Source: Bacteroidales bacterium
Lineage (GTDB): Bacteria > Bacteroidota > Bacteroidia > Bacteroidales > Lentimicrobiaceae
DNA: 64,000 nucleotides
Assembly (NCBI GenBank): GCA_016709025.1
Contig: JADJEQ010000004.1
Location: 186,001-250,000, forward strand
Reading direction: 5' to 3'
The notes under the pieces were generated by a model. The model was not told the origin of the DNA, searched no databases, and was given only the letters and a program-made list of their open reading frames with translations. Shown piece by piece: positions 29,123-38,488 of the stretch; positions within the stretch are counted from its first letter, which is position 1; every line of letters starts with the position of its first letter. Position numbers and translations under genes: made by a program.

Positions 29123-30431
29123 GGGGTATATTTTTTTTCAAATACTTTCTCAGCATTTTTATACATTAAATGATCCACTAAATCCAGCGCATCGCTTCTT
29201 GTTATCCAATTTTCAGCTACTAATTCAATCAATGCCTGAGCAATCCCTTTTCGGGCAATATAAGCATGGCCGATTATATTCTCAACTATCTTTTCATCTC
29301 CTCCGAATGTGAAAATTTTATTGTTTGGTACGGTAAGTATAAATTTTTCAAAAAATCTATAGCTGCCAAAGGATTAATAGACCAGGACCAGCACATGTCA
29401 ATGTATGCGTTTGAATAATTTTTGGCTAAAGAAAGCATCTCCTCATAGTGAGGATAGCATAAATGAAAAAAGACAAATCTTGTTTTCGGAGCTTGCCTGC
29501 ACAGCGAAGCACAGTCTGATGGGTTGTCCTTTACCCAGTGCATTTTCATTACATTGTTCATAGCCCATTGGCCTGTATGCATTTTTACGGGTAATCCATA
29601 TTCTGTGGCTTTGTCAACGCAGTACCAAAACAAATGGTCCTGAAGTTTTTTTTCTTCTTCGGGACTAATTATTTGTACGCTGATTTTTCTTATAAATATC
29701 TTTTCAACTTCGCCGGCTTCAACCCTTTCAAAATCAAGCCTTCTGAAATAAGCATTCCCAATTTTCACTCCCGTTGCAATTTGGTTAGATTCGGTAAACC
29801 ACCAGTCAATTAACGAGTGCCAATCTGATAAGGAACTAATCTTGACATTTTCAGGAACAGAATAGGGTTTTACTGTTACCTGAATCAGCCCATTTAAAGC
29901 AATATCCTGAAATAATAAGTCAGGGGACTCGCTTTCTTTAAATGCACTAATCGGGGAATGTACATGACAATGCTTAATATTTGCTATATTTTGAATGATA
30001 TATCTATAAAATCCCTTTTTTCTTGTTTGTTCATATCTTCTTTGTAGCTCTGAAATATTATCTTCAGAAATATCGTCAATACCGTAAAGTGTCAAAATTG
30101 TATTTCGAAATATTATTCCTGAAGTTGTGTTTTTCAAATATGGCCAGTATTCACTTAAGATTTGCCACTTATCAATTGGATGTAATTGTTTTGAGAATAC
30201 TTTATCAAACTTTTCGTTTGATATTCCTGCTGAAATCAAGTCGAAGCCAAAATAATGATTAAGCAATAATGCCCAATCATCACAAGGAATTATTGGCTCT
30301 ATACAATTCAACCGTTCAGACTCATCAACCAAATGCTCATGAGTGTCGATGAATGGCGTTTCAAAAACCTTTCTCTCTATTATACTTTTTATATCATTCG
30401 TCATTTCAATGGTGTATGGGTCTTTTTTCAT
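29104..30431 (-). CDS. Amidohydrolase-family metal hydrolase, frameshifted
   Basis: Starts at ATG 30431 (MKKDPYTIEMTND); an upstream in-frame ATG lies inside an attC-like repeat. Seen: FIDTHEHL (metal ligands), KMHTGQWAMNN, VFFHLCYPHYEEML and the surface block YIDMCWSWSINPLAA. The first frame stops at 29286, but the frame shifted by one base continues FGGDEKIVENIIGHAYIARK and ends at 29104. The shift lies in an AAAATTTT run near 29318-29326. The rejoined protein is about 440 residues, so this is a single-base deletion or a read error. Fits the amidohydrolase_2/glucuronate isomerase-like group; substrate unknown. Confidence 0.8.
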
Positions 30432-30436
30432 TTTGG

Positions 30437-30592
30437 TGCCAACGGCTGACGCTATGGCAAGTGCGGGACTAGATTGTTGCTCAACTGTCTGCCAGCACAA
30501 GTGTCTGTAAAGATTTCAAATGTTTCAACGAACACAGCCTGTCCCGAAGAAATCGGGGCATACCCGCATTTGCTATAGCGTTTGTTAGCGTT
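30437..30592 (-). other. attC-like site between FISUMP copy 2 and the amidohydrolase
   Basis: 156 bases. In gene sense AACGCTAAC (30592-30584) opens it and CCGTTGGCA (to 30437) closes it. The arms ACGCTATGGCAAGTGCGGG (30449-30467) and CCCGCATTTGCTATAGCGT (30563-30581) pair at 17 of 19 positions. The organisation R''-arm-loop-arm-R' is that of an attC site. Confidence 0.65.
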
Positions 30593-30640
30593 TCGTTGTT
30601 TTAAGCTTTTATTTGTAAAATGTTTAACCTGACAAATATT

Positions 30641-31402
30641 CTAATCTTTAACGCAACGAACAGAACGACCTACTCCTTTTTCGCCGGGCTCATAGAGGGG
30701 ACCATTGTGTAGTTCCCCATTCGTGCCGGACATGGCCCAAACCGGAGGCGCATCAACGTTGAACTCATTGTAGCTCCACAAATAGCCATCGTAACCAAAT
30801 AGAGCGAAACAGCCATTGGTGCAGCGGTGGCCGCCCGGCAGGGCGGTAAACCCGGTTTCATTGGTCGCTTCAATGCTGAAGACCCAGTGCAAGGTGCCAG
30901 TTTCTTTTAATTTGCCACCAGCAACATTTGGGCCGCCCAAATAATCTGATAATTCTGTCCATTCACTATTGGTAGGTATATGCCAACCTCGAGGCGCTAA
31001 ATTGCGCGTGTCGGCAAGCGCATACCAATTGTACAATCTGCCATAAGTGGCAATCATCTTAATATCATTATTACAGTATCTATTGATACAGCATGCACCG
31101 GTTTTTAAATTACCCCATGCAATACTATCAGCTACTTCAGGTATGGTTTCACCGTTGCGGTATTTGGTAGTACGTAAATTTTCAGCCATCCATGTTTGTG
31201 TGCCAATAGTTATAGTTTTATAAGTATTACCGTCTTGATCTGTCATTGCACCGTATATTAATCCGGAGTTAAAAACAGCAGTAGTTTTACCATTGGTGGG
31301 ATTATCTGGTCTGTCATTGTCTTTTGAACAATTTGTTGTGAAAAGCATTATTAATCCAGATAACACTAACAGTAAAAACCCGATTACCTTTTCTTTTTTC
31401 AT
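30641..31402 (-). CDS. FISUMP-domain lipoprotein (copy 2)
   Basis: 253 residues. Lipoprotein signal MKKEKVIGFLLLVLSG, lipobox FTTNC. FISUMP domain as in the 18686 gene: DQDGNTYKTITIGTQTWMAE, YGRLYNWYAL, GWHIPTNSEW, GFTALPGGHR, ending SVRCVKD. Two CC-type cysteines (GACCINRYC) may form disulfides. Function of the domain unknown; probably surface exposed. The gene is bracketed by GTTAGCGTT (31563-31555) and AACGCTAAC (30592-30584), which are perfectly complementary. Confidence 0.87.
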   Translation of the reverse strand: MKKEKVIGFLLLVLSGLIMLFTTNCSKDNDRPDNPTNGKTTAVFNSGLIYGAMTDQDGNTYKTITIGTQTWMAENLRTTKYRNGETIPEVADSIAWGNLKTGACCINRYCNNDIKMIATYGRLYNWYALADTRNLAPRGWHIPTNSEWTELSDYLGGPNVAGGKLKETGTLHWVFSIEATNETGFTALPGGHRCTNGCFALFGYDGYLWSYNEFNVDAPPVWAMSGTNGELHNGPLYEPGEKGVGRSVRCVKD

Positions 31403-32017
31403 CTGTTTATTTTTGATTTTTTAAATGTCAGATGGAATACGCCATGAGAATAATCATTCCTGTTGGTGAGCAAATTATCTACTCATGGCTATTTCATGCT
31501 ACTTTTATTAAACTTATTTTAATGAGTACGCTTGAATTGCATTTTCTAGCAATGAACGCTAACTCGTAAATAGAATCACAAACTTACCACTTTCCCTACG
31601 CCCTTCAAACTTTACCAGCACAAAATACTGCCGCTGCATGATTGGAATGTTGGAAGGATGCAAGATTGGAATAATGGAAGAATGGAATGTTGTCGTCTGA
31701 GTAAAAATGTTGGAAGCCTGGGTTTTGAATTTTGAAATTGGATATTGAGAATTTGAAAATGGAATCCGGGACCTTGTAAAACCCTGGGATTTACAGGCGC
31801 AATGCCCACGTATCTGAGTTTCAGATGGAATAACGGATTTTCTATTCAAAGTTAAGTTTGCAGGCAGAGCCTGCCAGCATTTTCCGACGCCGGCTGAGCC
31901 GCCGCCGACCCCTGTTCACGGGAGAATGTGAAAGGACAAAGATTTTGCATTCCATGGAACGACTGCCCGACTGATAACACATGGAAGGCCAGAGTCATAT
32001 TTTGTCAGGCAAAACAC
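31403..32017 (-). repeat. Spacer: interrupted attC-like site and repeats
   Basis: No gene. In gene sense it starts with GTTTTGCCTGAC (32015-32004), then a CCTTCCATG/CATGGAATG hairpin, a GGCGGCGGCTCAGCCGGCG palindrome and a TTCCATTCTTCCATTATTCC-type run. It closes with a conserved right half (31625-31555) ending ACGAGTTAGCGTT. Confidence 0.6.
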
Positions 32018-32563
32018 TTATTTTCCATTCGTTTCTGCACTTTTAATAAATGGATTAATATAAGGTTTGCCTGTTATAACGAAGATTGTGTTCATGACTG
32101 AAATTAAACCACCCGCCAACAAACCGCTGATTAATGGTATTGGTTGATTTACTCTCCAATAAATCCAGAGACCAACAAAACTGATAACCCAAATAATCAG
32201 TTGCAATGTAATAGCCGCACGAAAATGATTTGACATTTCTTTCGTTTTGTTCTTTTTATGATTCCATAAAATGAACGTTGGAAAGATCAGCGGTATTAAT
32301 CCACTTAAATGCAGAAGTGCTGACCAATGGTTGTTGGCAACCTTTAGTAATTCCTGATTTTCGTCTGTTCCACTTGCTACAAACAAACTAAAATCTACAT
32401 CCAGTGCTTTAGCAATCATATGAAGCGTATACGCCCGGGGCTCAACTTCACCATTTTCAATCCGTTGTATTGTTCTAGCACTAACTTCAGTTTTATCAGC
32501 TAATTCCTCCTGAGTCATGCCCTTTTTAATTCGTAATTCTTTTATTAGTTTTCCTGTTTCCAT
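32018..32563 (-). CDS. XRE-family regulator with C-terminal membrane segments
   Basis: 181 residues from METGKLIKELR at 32563, the start of the HTH domain; upstream in-frame Met codons are unlikely. Residues 1-60 are an HTH_3 domain (GMTQEELADKTEVSARTIQR, ENGEVEPRAYTL). The C-terminal half has about four hydrophobic helices (HLSGLIPLIFPTFILW, AAITLQLIIWVISFVGLW, PLISGLLAGGLISVMNTIF). So it is a membrane-bound DNA-binding regulator, a known type in Bacteroidota. Bracketed by GTTAGGCAAAAC (32677-32666) and GTTTTGCCTGAC (32015-32004), 11 of 12 complementary; the latter begins 3 bases after the stop. Confidence 0.85.
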   Translation of the reverse strand: METGKLIKELRIKKGMTQEELADKTEVSARTIQRIENGEVEPRAYTLHMIAKALDVDFSLFVASGTDENQELLKVANNHWSALLHLSGLIPLIFPTFILWNHKKNKTKEMSNHFRAAITLQLIIWVISFVGLWIYWRVNQPIPLISGLLAGGLISVMNTIFVITGKPYINPFIKSAETNGK

Positions 32564-32665
32564 TTTTCTTTTTTGAGTCCAAATGTCAGTATGATTAAGG
32601 TAACTTTCCAACTACAAAAACACGACATTTACACGACATTGTCCATTATTTCGTTCTTTTTCACT

Positions 32666-32677
32666 GTTTTGCCTAAC
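32666..32677 (-). other. Cassette-boundary half-site (R'-like) of the XRE gene
   Basis: GTTAGGCAAAAC in gene sense matches the GTTRRRY consensus exactly (GTTAGGC) and pairs with the sequence after the gene. Confidence 0.65.
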
Positions 32678-32748
32678 TTTATTGCCTATTAAATTATCTA
32701 TTTTTTCAACCACTTCTATCCTGTTAGTAGAAGTTTTCCCAGCATTAC

Positions 32749-32916
32749 GCCCAACTCGTTTAAATCATCTCAAACATACCACTTTACCACTTTTCAGCCA
32801 AACGTTCATTCGCGAACCGCGGACCAGAGAAGAGCTCAGCGCAAGCCAATCATCGCCGGGTTCGTGCATAAGCGGGACAGGAATTGCAGACCGCGCATAT
32901 TCCTAATTATTAGCGC
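32749..32916 (-). other. attC-like site after the 151-residue gene
   Basis: 168 bases in gene sense from GCGCTAAT (32916) to GAGTTGGGCG (32749). The left half (AGGAATATGCGCGGTCTGC, then AATTCCTGTCCCGCTTATGC) is shared with 33490-33627 and 40140-40270. The right half (AAGTGGTATGTTTGAGATG) is shared with 22349, 31555 and 40854. GTTGGGC fits R' exactly. Confidence 0.65.
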
Positions 32917-32924
32917 TGGTTTTT

Positions 32925-33380
32925 TTATTCTCTGGTATATTCAAAAATAACGTTTTCTTTGTCGATCCTTTCCTTTTTCAATTGCTTTCCAGTCAAGTCG
33001 TATTCGATTATTGTTCCTCTTTTTCTTAGCGAAGATTTTTTGTATTTGAATATTTTGTTATCTCTTATTCTTATTCTGGCAAATCTGATTGTTTTAGCCG
33101 CGTCCGTTGATGTAACGAATTTGGATTTCCCTTTCAGAATAACTTTATTGTGAGTTTTAATCAAATCTTTGATTATCAATTTTTCAAGATTCATTTTTAT
33201 AAAGAGCTGTATCCGTTGTTTTGTGATTGTAACTGTCTCAACTGTCAAATTACATATAGTGTCATGATTTTTATCTATTTCAGTTCTTTCTGATTTCCTT
33301 GTGAGGTCATTTTCTATTTCTTGTCCGAAGCAAAAAGTCGGGATAAAACTTAGAATTATCAGGAAATTTCGAGTTTTCAT
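32925..33380 (-). CDS. Secreted hypothetical protein, 151 residues
   Basis: Signal peptide MKTRNFLIILSFIPTFCFGQ. The mature part is basic and beta-rich with no motif I recognise (IRFARIRIRDNKIFKYKKSS near residue 105, then GTIIEYDLTGKQLKKERIDK). Bracketed by GTTAGCATT (33395-33387) before the start and GCGCTAAT after the stop; only TTAGC pairs, so the cassette relation is weaker than for its neighbours. Confidence 0.55.
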   Translation of the reverse strand: MKTRNFLIILSFIPTFCFGQEIENDLTRKSERTEIDKNHDTICNLTVETVTITKQRIQLFIKMNLEKLIIKDLIKTHNKVILKGKSKFVTSTDAAKTIRFARIRIRDNKIFKYKKSSLRKRGTIIEYDLTGKQLKKERIDKENVIFEYTRE

Positions 33381-33386
33381 AAAATT

Positions 33387-33627
33387 AATGCTAACGTCCG
33401 ATTCTAAATACTGGAAGACAATTTTAGGAATATCTCTTTCCGGCCAGCAGTATTTTCAATAAATGTACAATCTTTCTTATTACAACCAGGTGTCCGATGG
33501 GAATGGGTTTAAGTTCAAACGGTAGCCGTGGACGAAGCTCCAGTTCAGCGTAAGCCAATCATCGACGGGTTCGCGCATAAGCGGGACAGGAATTGCAGAC
33601 CGCGCATATTCCTGTTTATTGGCGTTG
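33387..33627 (-). other. attC-like spacer after the LRR gene
   Basis: In gene sense: CGCCAATAAACAGGAATATG, the shared left half, a family-2 repeat (33447-33493), and at the end GGACGTTAGCATT just before the next start. Confidence 0.55.
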
Positions 33628-33658
33628 GTTTTATTCTGTATACGAAGTACTTGTCGTT

Positions 33659-34522
33659 TCAAATTTTTCCAGCAGTCTGCTCAAATCTATAATGTCGTTC
33701 TTCTAATTTGTTACCCGAAATAAGTATGCTGCAATTTTTTAATTTCTTCACTTCACTAATATCTTCAAGGCTGTTGCACTCAAATGCAAATATTCGGCTA
33801 AGTTTTTTCAGGTGTTCACATTTCGGAAACTTTGTAATCTTAAAAACATATTGAAGCTCGATGTCTTCAAGATTGGGAAGCTCTTCAATAAAATCAATAT
33901 TTTCAATTCTCTTATTTGTCTTTATCCAAATTTTCCTGAGAGTCTGAATTTTACTTAAGGAATCAAAGCTCTCAACCTTGCCGCCATAATTGCCAATGGT
34001 TTCTACCGGTAGTCCCTGCAAGCAGTCAAACCCCTTAAGTTTTGTTGATATAAGCCAAAGTGTTGTCAGATTTTTTAGTAATGGAATTGTCTTCAGAAAA
34101 TCTTTGTAATCGCCTTCGAGCTTTAAACTTTCTATGGTGTCTTTAAAGTCGGCAACAAACTTTAAACTGATTTTTGGATTGGGTTGTGCGAAACCAAGCC
34201 CGAGATGAACAAGTCTGTTTAACTTATATAGCGGCTCATGAGAACCAAACACTGCTGTGTCCCAGTCAAATCTTTCGAGGTCAGGAAGAAGTCGTAAGAA
34301 ACTTATGTCAGCCCAGGTGTCTGTGTAACCGTAAACTCTTAAAGTGATGTCTTTTCTCCTTTTGAAAATTACATCATTTAAAACATTAAGAGTTGTCACG
34401 TCAGGTTTAATGTCGTGAAATTGAATAACTTCAAGTTGGGGCATTTTAATCAACTGATCCGCAACCGAATAACTTACCGGTTGTCTGCAGTGAAATCTGT
34501 CAGGTGAAATTAAGCCTTCCAT
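33659..34522 (-). CDS. Leucine-rich-repeat-like protein
   Basis: 287 residues from the ATG at 34522 (MEGLISPDRFHCRQ). An earlier in-frame ATG at 34678 lies inside an attC-like repeat that also occurs at 38575 and is rejected. The chain has irregular repeats with LKNLTTLWLISTKLKGFDCL, LSKIQTLRKIWIKTNKRI and LPNLEDIELQYVFKITKFP, typical of LRR solenoids. No signal peptide, so probably cytosolic and used for protein binding. Confidence 0.7.
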   Translation of the reverse strand: MEGLISPDRFHCRQPVSYSVADQLIKMPQLEVIQFHDIKPDVTTLNVLNDVIFKRRKDITLRVYGYTDTWADISFLRLLPDLERFDWDTAVFGSHEPLYKLNRLVHLGLGFAQPNPKISLKFVADFKDTIESLKLEGDYKDFLKTIPLLKNLTTLWLISTKLKGFDCLQGLPVETIGNYGGKVESFDSLSKIQTLRKIWIKTNKRIENIDFIEELPNLEDIELQYVFKITKFPKCEHLKKLSRIFAFECNSLEDISEVKKLKNCSILISGNKLEERHYRFEQTAGKI

Positions 34523-34581
34523 ATTTTTGATTGCCTTTTTCTTGTCTGTCTGTTCGGGTTTGATTGGTCGTCCGAAAATTA

Positions 34582-34717
34582 CCGCTAAGGTTTTGGCGTC
34601 TGGCGAAGAAGCGGATTTCGAACTAAGCTGTCTGTCGGCATTGAACTTGATACGAAGCACAAAGCCTGGTTTAACCACTGCACCGCCATTTTTGGGCCGG
34701 TGTTGTTATCTGCTGCC
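34582..34717 (-). other. attC-like site after the third propeller gene
   Basis: In gene sense starts CAGCAGATAACAACACC and contains GCTTTGTGCTTCGTATCAAG, nearly the same as the loop of the site at 38489-38635 (GCTTTGTTCTTCGTATCAAG). Ends near CCTTAGCGG. Confidence 0.5.
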
Positions 34718-34752
34718 GTTTTTTCTGCCGAATCTTTGCCTGTCCAGGTTTG

Positions 34753-35823
34753 CTACTCCGAATAATTTGTAAAAGTTCTCCCATCATATTTATACAACTT
34801 CATTCCTTTGCTACTAAACCACAAGTTTCCCGATTTGTCTAATAGTACAGGTATAAAATCTTTGATAGTTGTTCCGCCTTTTTCGGTTAAAATGTTGAGT
34901 GTTTTACCATCATAAAATCCCAATCCATCCTGGGTGTCAAACCATATATTTCCGTTTGTATCTTCTAAAATATTGTATGAACCATTCAGGTCCTGGTCTT
35001 TAAAAATATTTTGAGTGTAGGTTTTGCCGTCATATTTACCTACTCCTTTAAAAGCAGTGGCAAACCATAGATTGTTTTGTTTATCTTCAATTATACGGTC
35101 TGTTCGTCTGATTTCTTTGTAAGGAATAATTGTAGATAAGGTCTTACCATCAAAACTGGTAACACCTTCACCTGCACATTCCGCAAACCAAATGTTTCCA
35201 TTTTTTGCTTCTAATATTGAAAATATTCCCTTGAGGTTTAAACTGTCTTTATTGATAACAGTTTGATTGTCTAAAAAACGACTAAACGCTTTTCCATCAT
35301 AGCAATAAACACCATCATCTGTTCCGAACCAAATAGTTCCGTTTTTATCCTGCATCATACACCAAACTGTGTTTTCAGTTGGTGTGCTAATGTTGTTACT
35401 ATTATTGAAATAAGCTTGATTATTGTTACTCAAAACAATTGGTATGCTTACAAATTTATTTCCTTCAAAACGACTTAGACCATTATTAGTACCTACCCAA
35501 ACAATGCCTGCTTTATCCTGAAGAATGGAATAAATGGCATTACTGTTTAAACCTTGCTCAATTCCAAATTGAACAAAAGATTTTCCATCGTATTTAAATA
35601 GTCCCTCACCAATACTACCAAACCATAAATTACCATCAGTATCTTCAATACCAGCAACTATGCGAACTTCCTTATTTTTCCCTTTGGGAAATGGTATTTT
35701 ATCTATACCTGTTGGTGTATTTTCATTTTGCACTATGGGTTTAACTTGTCCATTGCAAGAAGTCAAAATTGCCATGACTAGTAGCAGAGAATAAATTGGT
35801 TTGTTGAAGTAATACCTGGTCAT
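34753..35823 (-). CDS. Propeller-repeat lipoprotein (paralogue 1)
   Basis: 356 residues from ATG 35823 (MTRYYFNKPIYSLL), chosen by homology with its neighbours; an upstream in-frame ATG overlaps the adjacent gene's end. Lipobox ILTSCNGQ. The rest is about seven copies of a Reg_prop-type blade (NIWFAECAGEGVTSFDGKTL is one) as in the sensor domains of hybrid two-component systems, but with no kinase attached. Probably a surface or periplasmic ligand-binding propeller. Lies 49 bases after paralogue 2 with no attC-like site between, so the two were probably duplicated within one unit. Confidence 0.8.
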   Translation of the reverse strand: MTRYYFNKPIYSLLLVMAILTSCNGQVKPIVQNENTPTGIDKIPFPKGKNKEVRIVAGIEDTDGNLWFGSIGEGLFKYDGKSFVQFGIEQGLNSNAIYSILQDKAGIVWVGTNNGLSRFEGNKFVSIPIVLSNNNQAYFNNSNNISTPTENTVWCMMQDKNGTIWFGTDDGVYCYDGKAFSRFLDNQTVINKDSLNLKGIFSILEAKNGNIWFAECAGEGVTSFDGKTLSTIIPYKEIRRTDRIIEDKQNNLWFATAFKGVGKYDGKTYTQNIFKDQDLNGSYNILEDTNGNIWFDTQDGLGFYDGKTLNILTEKGGTTIKDFIPVLLDKSGNLWFSSKGMKLYKYDGRTFTNYSE

Positions 35824-35872
35824 TTTTAACTGCTTATATTTTGTTAAAGTTTGGACTATCTTTTCAATTTCG

Positions 35873-36979
35873 CTATTCAGAATAACTGGTAAAAGTTTTT
35901 CCGTCAAATTTATATAATCCTGTGTTTCTTGTCCCAATCCAGATATTTCCATTTCTGTCCTGAAGCATACTCCAAACAGCATATTTACTGATCCCGTCTA
36001 TGGTGTTATAATTTTTAAATGCCTTTCCATCATAACACCAAATTCCTCCTTCGTTTTCAATGGTTGAAAGTCTTTCTTCTCCACTGAACCAAACATTTCC
36101 TGAAGTGTCAACCAATAAAGGATTTCCAATTCCAACTTTCCCGGTAAACTTCGTAAAGTTTTTCCCATCGTAAATAAAATTGCCATTTGCTCTGCCACTA
36201 AACCATAAGTTTCCTTTTTTATCTTCTACAATAAAGCGAATCCAACTATCTCCATTGGGTTTAGCACTTGTGATTGATTTCCCATCGTAACGACAAACGC
36301 CTTCCATTCCAGGTGGGCAACCAGAGGCGAACCAGATATTTCCATTTTTATCTTCTAATATACAATCAATCATTTTAAGATGAAGACTCTCTTTATTAAT
36401 TACTCCATCATTATTTAAAAAACGGGTAAATTTGAAACCATTATAACAATACACTCCATCACCCGTTCCAAACCAAATGTTTCCACTTTTGTCCTGAAGC
36501 ATGCTCCATACCGTATTTTTTGTGGACCATTCTGAATAGTAATTGTTATTGCTTAATACAGGTCTGATGATGAAGGGGATTGAAACCGGAATAATATTTT
36601 TCCCATCATAACGGCAAATTCCGTCAGTCGTTCCGAACCAGATATTACCAGATTTGTCTTCCAATATTGACCAAACTGCGTTGCTATTTAAGCCGTCTTT
36701 AACTGTGTAGTTATAAAATAATTTGCCATCGTAGCGATACACTCCGCTTCCTGTAGTGCCAAACCAAAGGTTACCTGCTTTGTCCTGCAATCTACAATGA
36801 ACATTGTCATTTGCTTGAGTGCCTTGTGAATTGATTAATTTCGGTTGTCCAACAGGTGTTATTTTTGTTTCACTTTGATTCTCCGTTTGTGGTTGTGTTT
36901 TGACTTGTCCGTTGCAGGAAGTCAAAAAAGTCAAAACTATCAGCAGAGAATAAATTGTCTTGTTTAAGTCTGTGGTCAT
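35873..36979 (-). CDS. Propeller-repeat lipoprotein (paralogue 2)
   Basis: 368 residues. Lipoprotein signal MTTDLNKTIYSLLIVLTFL, lipobox FLTSCNGQ. About seven Reg_prop blades (LQDKAGNLWFGTTGSGVYRY, LEDKSGNIWFGTTDGICRYD). Its 5' leader after GTTGGACGACAGT is almost the same as that of paralogue 3 at 38411, so the two cassettes are recent copies. Presumed exported lipid-anchored beta-propeller; ligand unknown. Confidence 0.82.
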   Translation of the reverse strand: MTTDLNKTIYSLLIVLTFLTSCNGQVKTQPQTENQSETKITPVGQPKLINSQGTQANDNVHCRLQDKAGNLWFGTTGSGVYRYDGKLFYNYTVKDGLNSNAVWSILEDKSGNIWFGTTDGICRYDGKNIIPVSIPFIIRPVLSNNNYYSEWSTKNTVWSMLQDKSGNIWFGTGDGVYCYNGFKFTRFLNNDGVINKESLHLKMIDCILEDKNGNIWFASGCPPGMEGVCRYDGKSITSAKPNGDSWIRFIVEDKKGNLWFSGRANGNFIYDGKNFTKFTGKVGIGNPLLVDTSGNVWFSGEERLSTIENEGGIWCYDGKAFKNYNTIDGISKYAVWSMLQDRNGNIWIGTRNTGLYKFDGKTFTSYSE

Positions 36980-37056
36980 TTGTTCTTGATTTTATTTTTC
37001 AAAGTTAATGTCTCGTCTGTTGGTTCAACGTTCAAATGTTCAGAGTTAGTACTGTC

Positions 37057-37225
37057 GTCCAACGATTGCAGGTAACGGTTTGCAGATTTGCGATGGGCGG
37101 GCTTTTCAGCACAAATATTCATTCGGAGAACTAACCTCCCTTTAACCACAAAACTGTCAGCGGAGCACGACTGCGAAGCAGCACCGAAGGTAAACCCCGC
37201 CTATTGCAATTGTGCTGTCAGCTGC
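37057..37225 (-). other. attC-like site between paralogues 3 and 2
   Basis: 169 bases in gene sense from GCAGCTGAC (37225-37217) to CGTTGGAC (37057). Arms at 37087-37105 and 37192-37210 pair at 15 of 19 positions. GTTGGAC fits GTTRRRY. The rest of the 37226-37301 spacer holds nothing recognised. Confidence 0.55.
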
Positions 37226-37301
37226 TGCCATATTTTTTTCATGAAGGTTTCTTACTCTGTGTTTGTGATGTTGAGTCATTAAAATTCGTCCTATACTTTT
37301 G

Positions 37302-38411
37302 TTATTCTGAAAAACTGGTAATGGTTTTTCCATCGTAACAGTATAGACCCATACCTAAGGTTCCAATCCAGATTTTTCCAGACCTGTCACTGGTAAGGTT
37401 AAAAACATTGTCATTTTTAAGTCCGTCCTGAACAGTCAAAAAAGTAATGTTTGTCCCATTAAATTTAGCCGCACCTTTCTCTGTCGAAAGCCAGATATTT
37501 CCTGTATTATCTTCTGCCATAGAAACAACCCAGCCATGAAGTTCTTTTTCTGCAAAGCTGGTAAAAGTTGTTCCATCATAACGATACACACTATGCATTC
37601 TTGTGCCGAACCAAATGTTACCTGACTTATCTTCTATTAACGGCTTAACCCAATTATCTTTATCAGGTTGAATATTTGTTAAGGAATTTCCATCGAAACA
37701 AAACAATCCATCCGTGAACCGCCCGCCAAACCAGATTTTCCCGGTTCTATCTTCCAGGATAGATTCAACTTTATTTATGGCAACGCCGGTATTATTTGAA
37801 ATACCATCATTGTGAGTAAAATGCGTAAAGGTTTTGCCGTTATACCGGTAAATACCTTCTGTCGTTCCGAACCATAATATTCCTGAGGTGTCTTGTATTA
37901 TGCTCCAAACAGCATTCTCTTCTGAAGTATTGCCGGGTTCATTTGTGCTTATTTTATTTTGTAATCTCGCAGAATTATTCGATTGAAAACTGCTGCCATC
38001 GTTAACAGTGATTAATACAGGCATGATTTTATTTCCATCGTAGCGACACAAACCATTTGCTGTGCCGATCCAAATGTTTCCATTTTTATCTTCACAAATA
38101 CTCCAGACATTATTATTGCTCACGCCATCTTTCTCAGCAAATTGAGTGAACATTTTCCCATCAAAACGATATATTCCTTCACCCGAAGTGCCAAACCAAA
38201 GGTTACCTGATTTATCCTGTAACCCACAACTAATCGAAGAATATTCGTTAGAACCTTGTGTCTTTATTAGTTTCGGATATGCTATAGGTATTGTTTGAGA
38301 TTCATTGACGGTGTCCGTTGGTGAGGTAGTTTTTACTTGTCCGTTGCAGGAAGTCAAAAAAGTTAAAACTAACAGAAGAGAATAAATTGTCTTGTTTAAG
38401 TCCCTGGTCAT
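37302..38411 (-). CDS. Propeller-repeat lipoprotein (paralogue 3)
   Basis: 369 residues. Signal MTRDLNKTIYSLLLVLTFL with lipobox FLTSCNGQ, nearly identical to paralogue 2. About seven Reg_prop blades (LQDKSGNLWFGTSGEGIYRF, CEDKNGNIWIGTANGLCRYD). Attached to a membrane by lipid and likely a binding protein. attC-like sites lie on both sides (38489-38635 and 37057-37225). Confidence 0.82.
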   Translation of the reverse strand: MTRDLNKTIYSLLLVLTFLTSCNGQVKTTSPTDTVNESQTIPIAYPKLIKTQGSNEYSSISCGLQDKSGNLWFGTSGEGIYRFDGKMFTQFAEKDGVSNNNVWSICEDKNGNIWIGTANGLCRYDGNKIMPVLITVNDGSSFQSNNSARLQNKISTNEPGNTSEENAVWSIIQDTSGILWFGTTEGIYRYNGKTFTHFTHNDGISNNTGVAINKVESILEDRTGKIWFGGRFTDGLFCFDGNSLTNIQPDKDNWVKPLIEDKSGNIWFGTRMHSVYRYDGTTFTSFAEKELHGWVVSMAEDNTGNIWLSTEKGAAKFNGTNITFLTVQDGLKNDNVFNLTSDRSGKIWIGTLGMGLYCYDGKTITSFSE

Positions 38412-38488
38412 TTGTTCTTGATTTTATTTTTCAGAGTTAATGTCTCGTCTGTTGGTTCAACGTTCAAATGTTCAAAGTTAGCACTGTC

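Noticed and set aside
29316..29330. Programmed -1 frameshift in the amidohydrolase gene
   Set aside because: The codon phase does not match a canonical X XXY YYZ slippery site, and other genes show similar homopolymer deletions.
34523..34678. Earlier start for the LRR gene
   Set aside because: The extension translates an attC-like repeat that also occurs at 38575.
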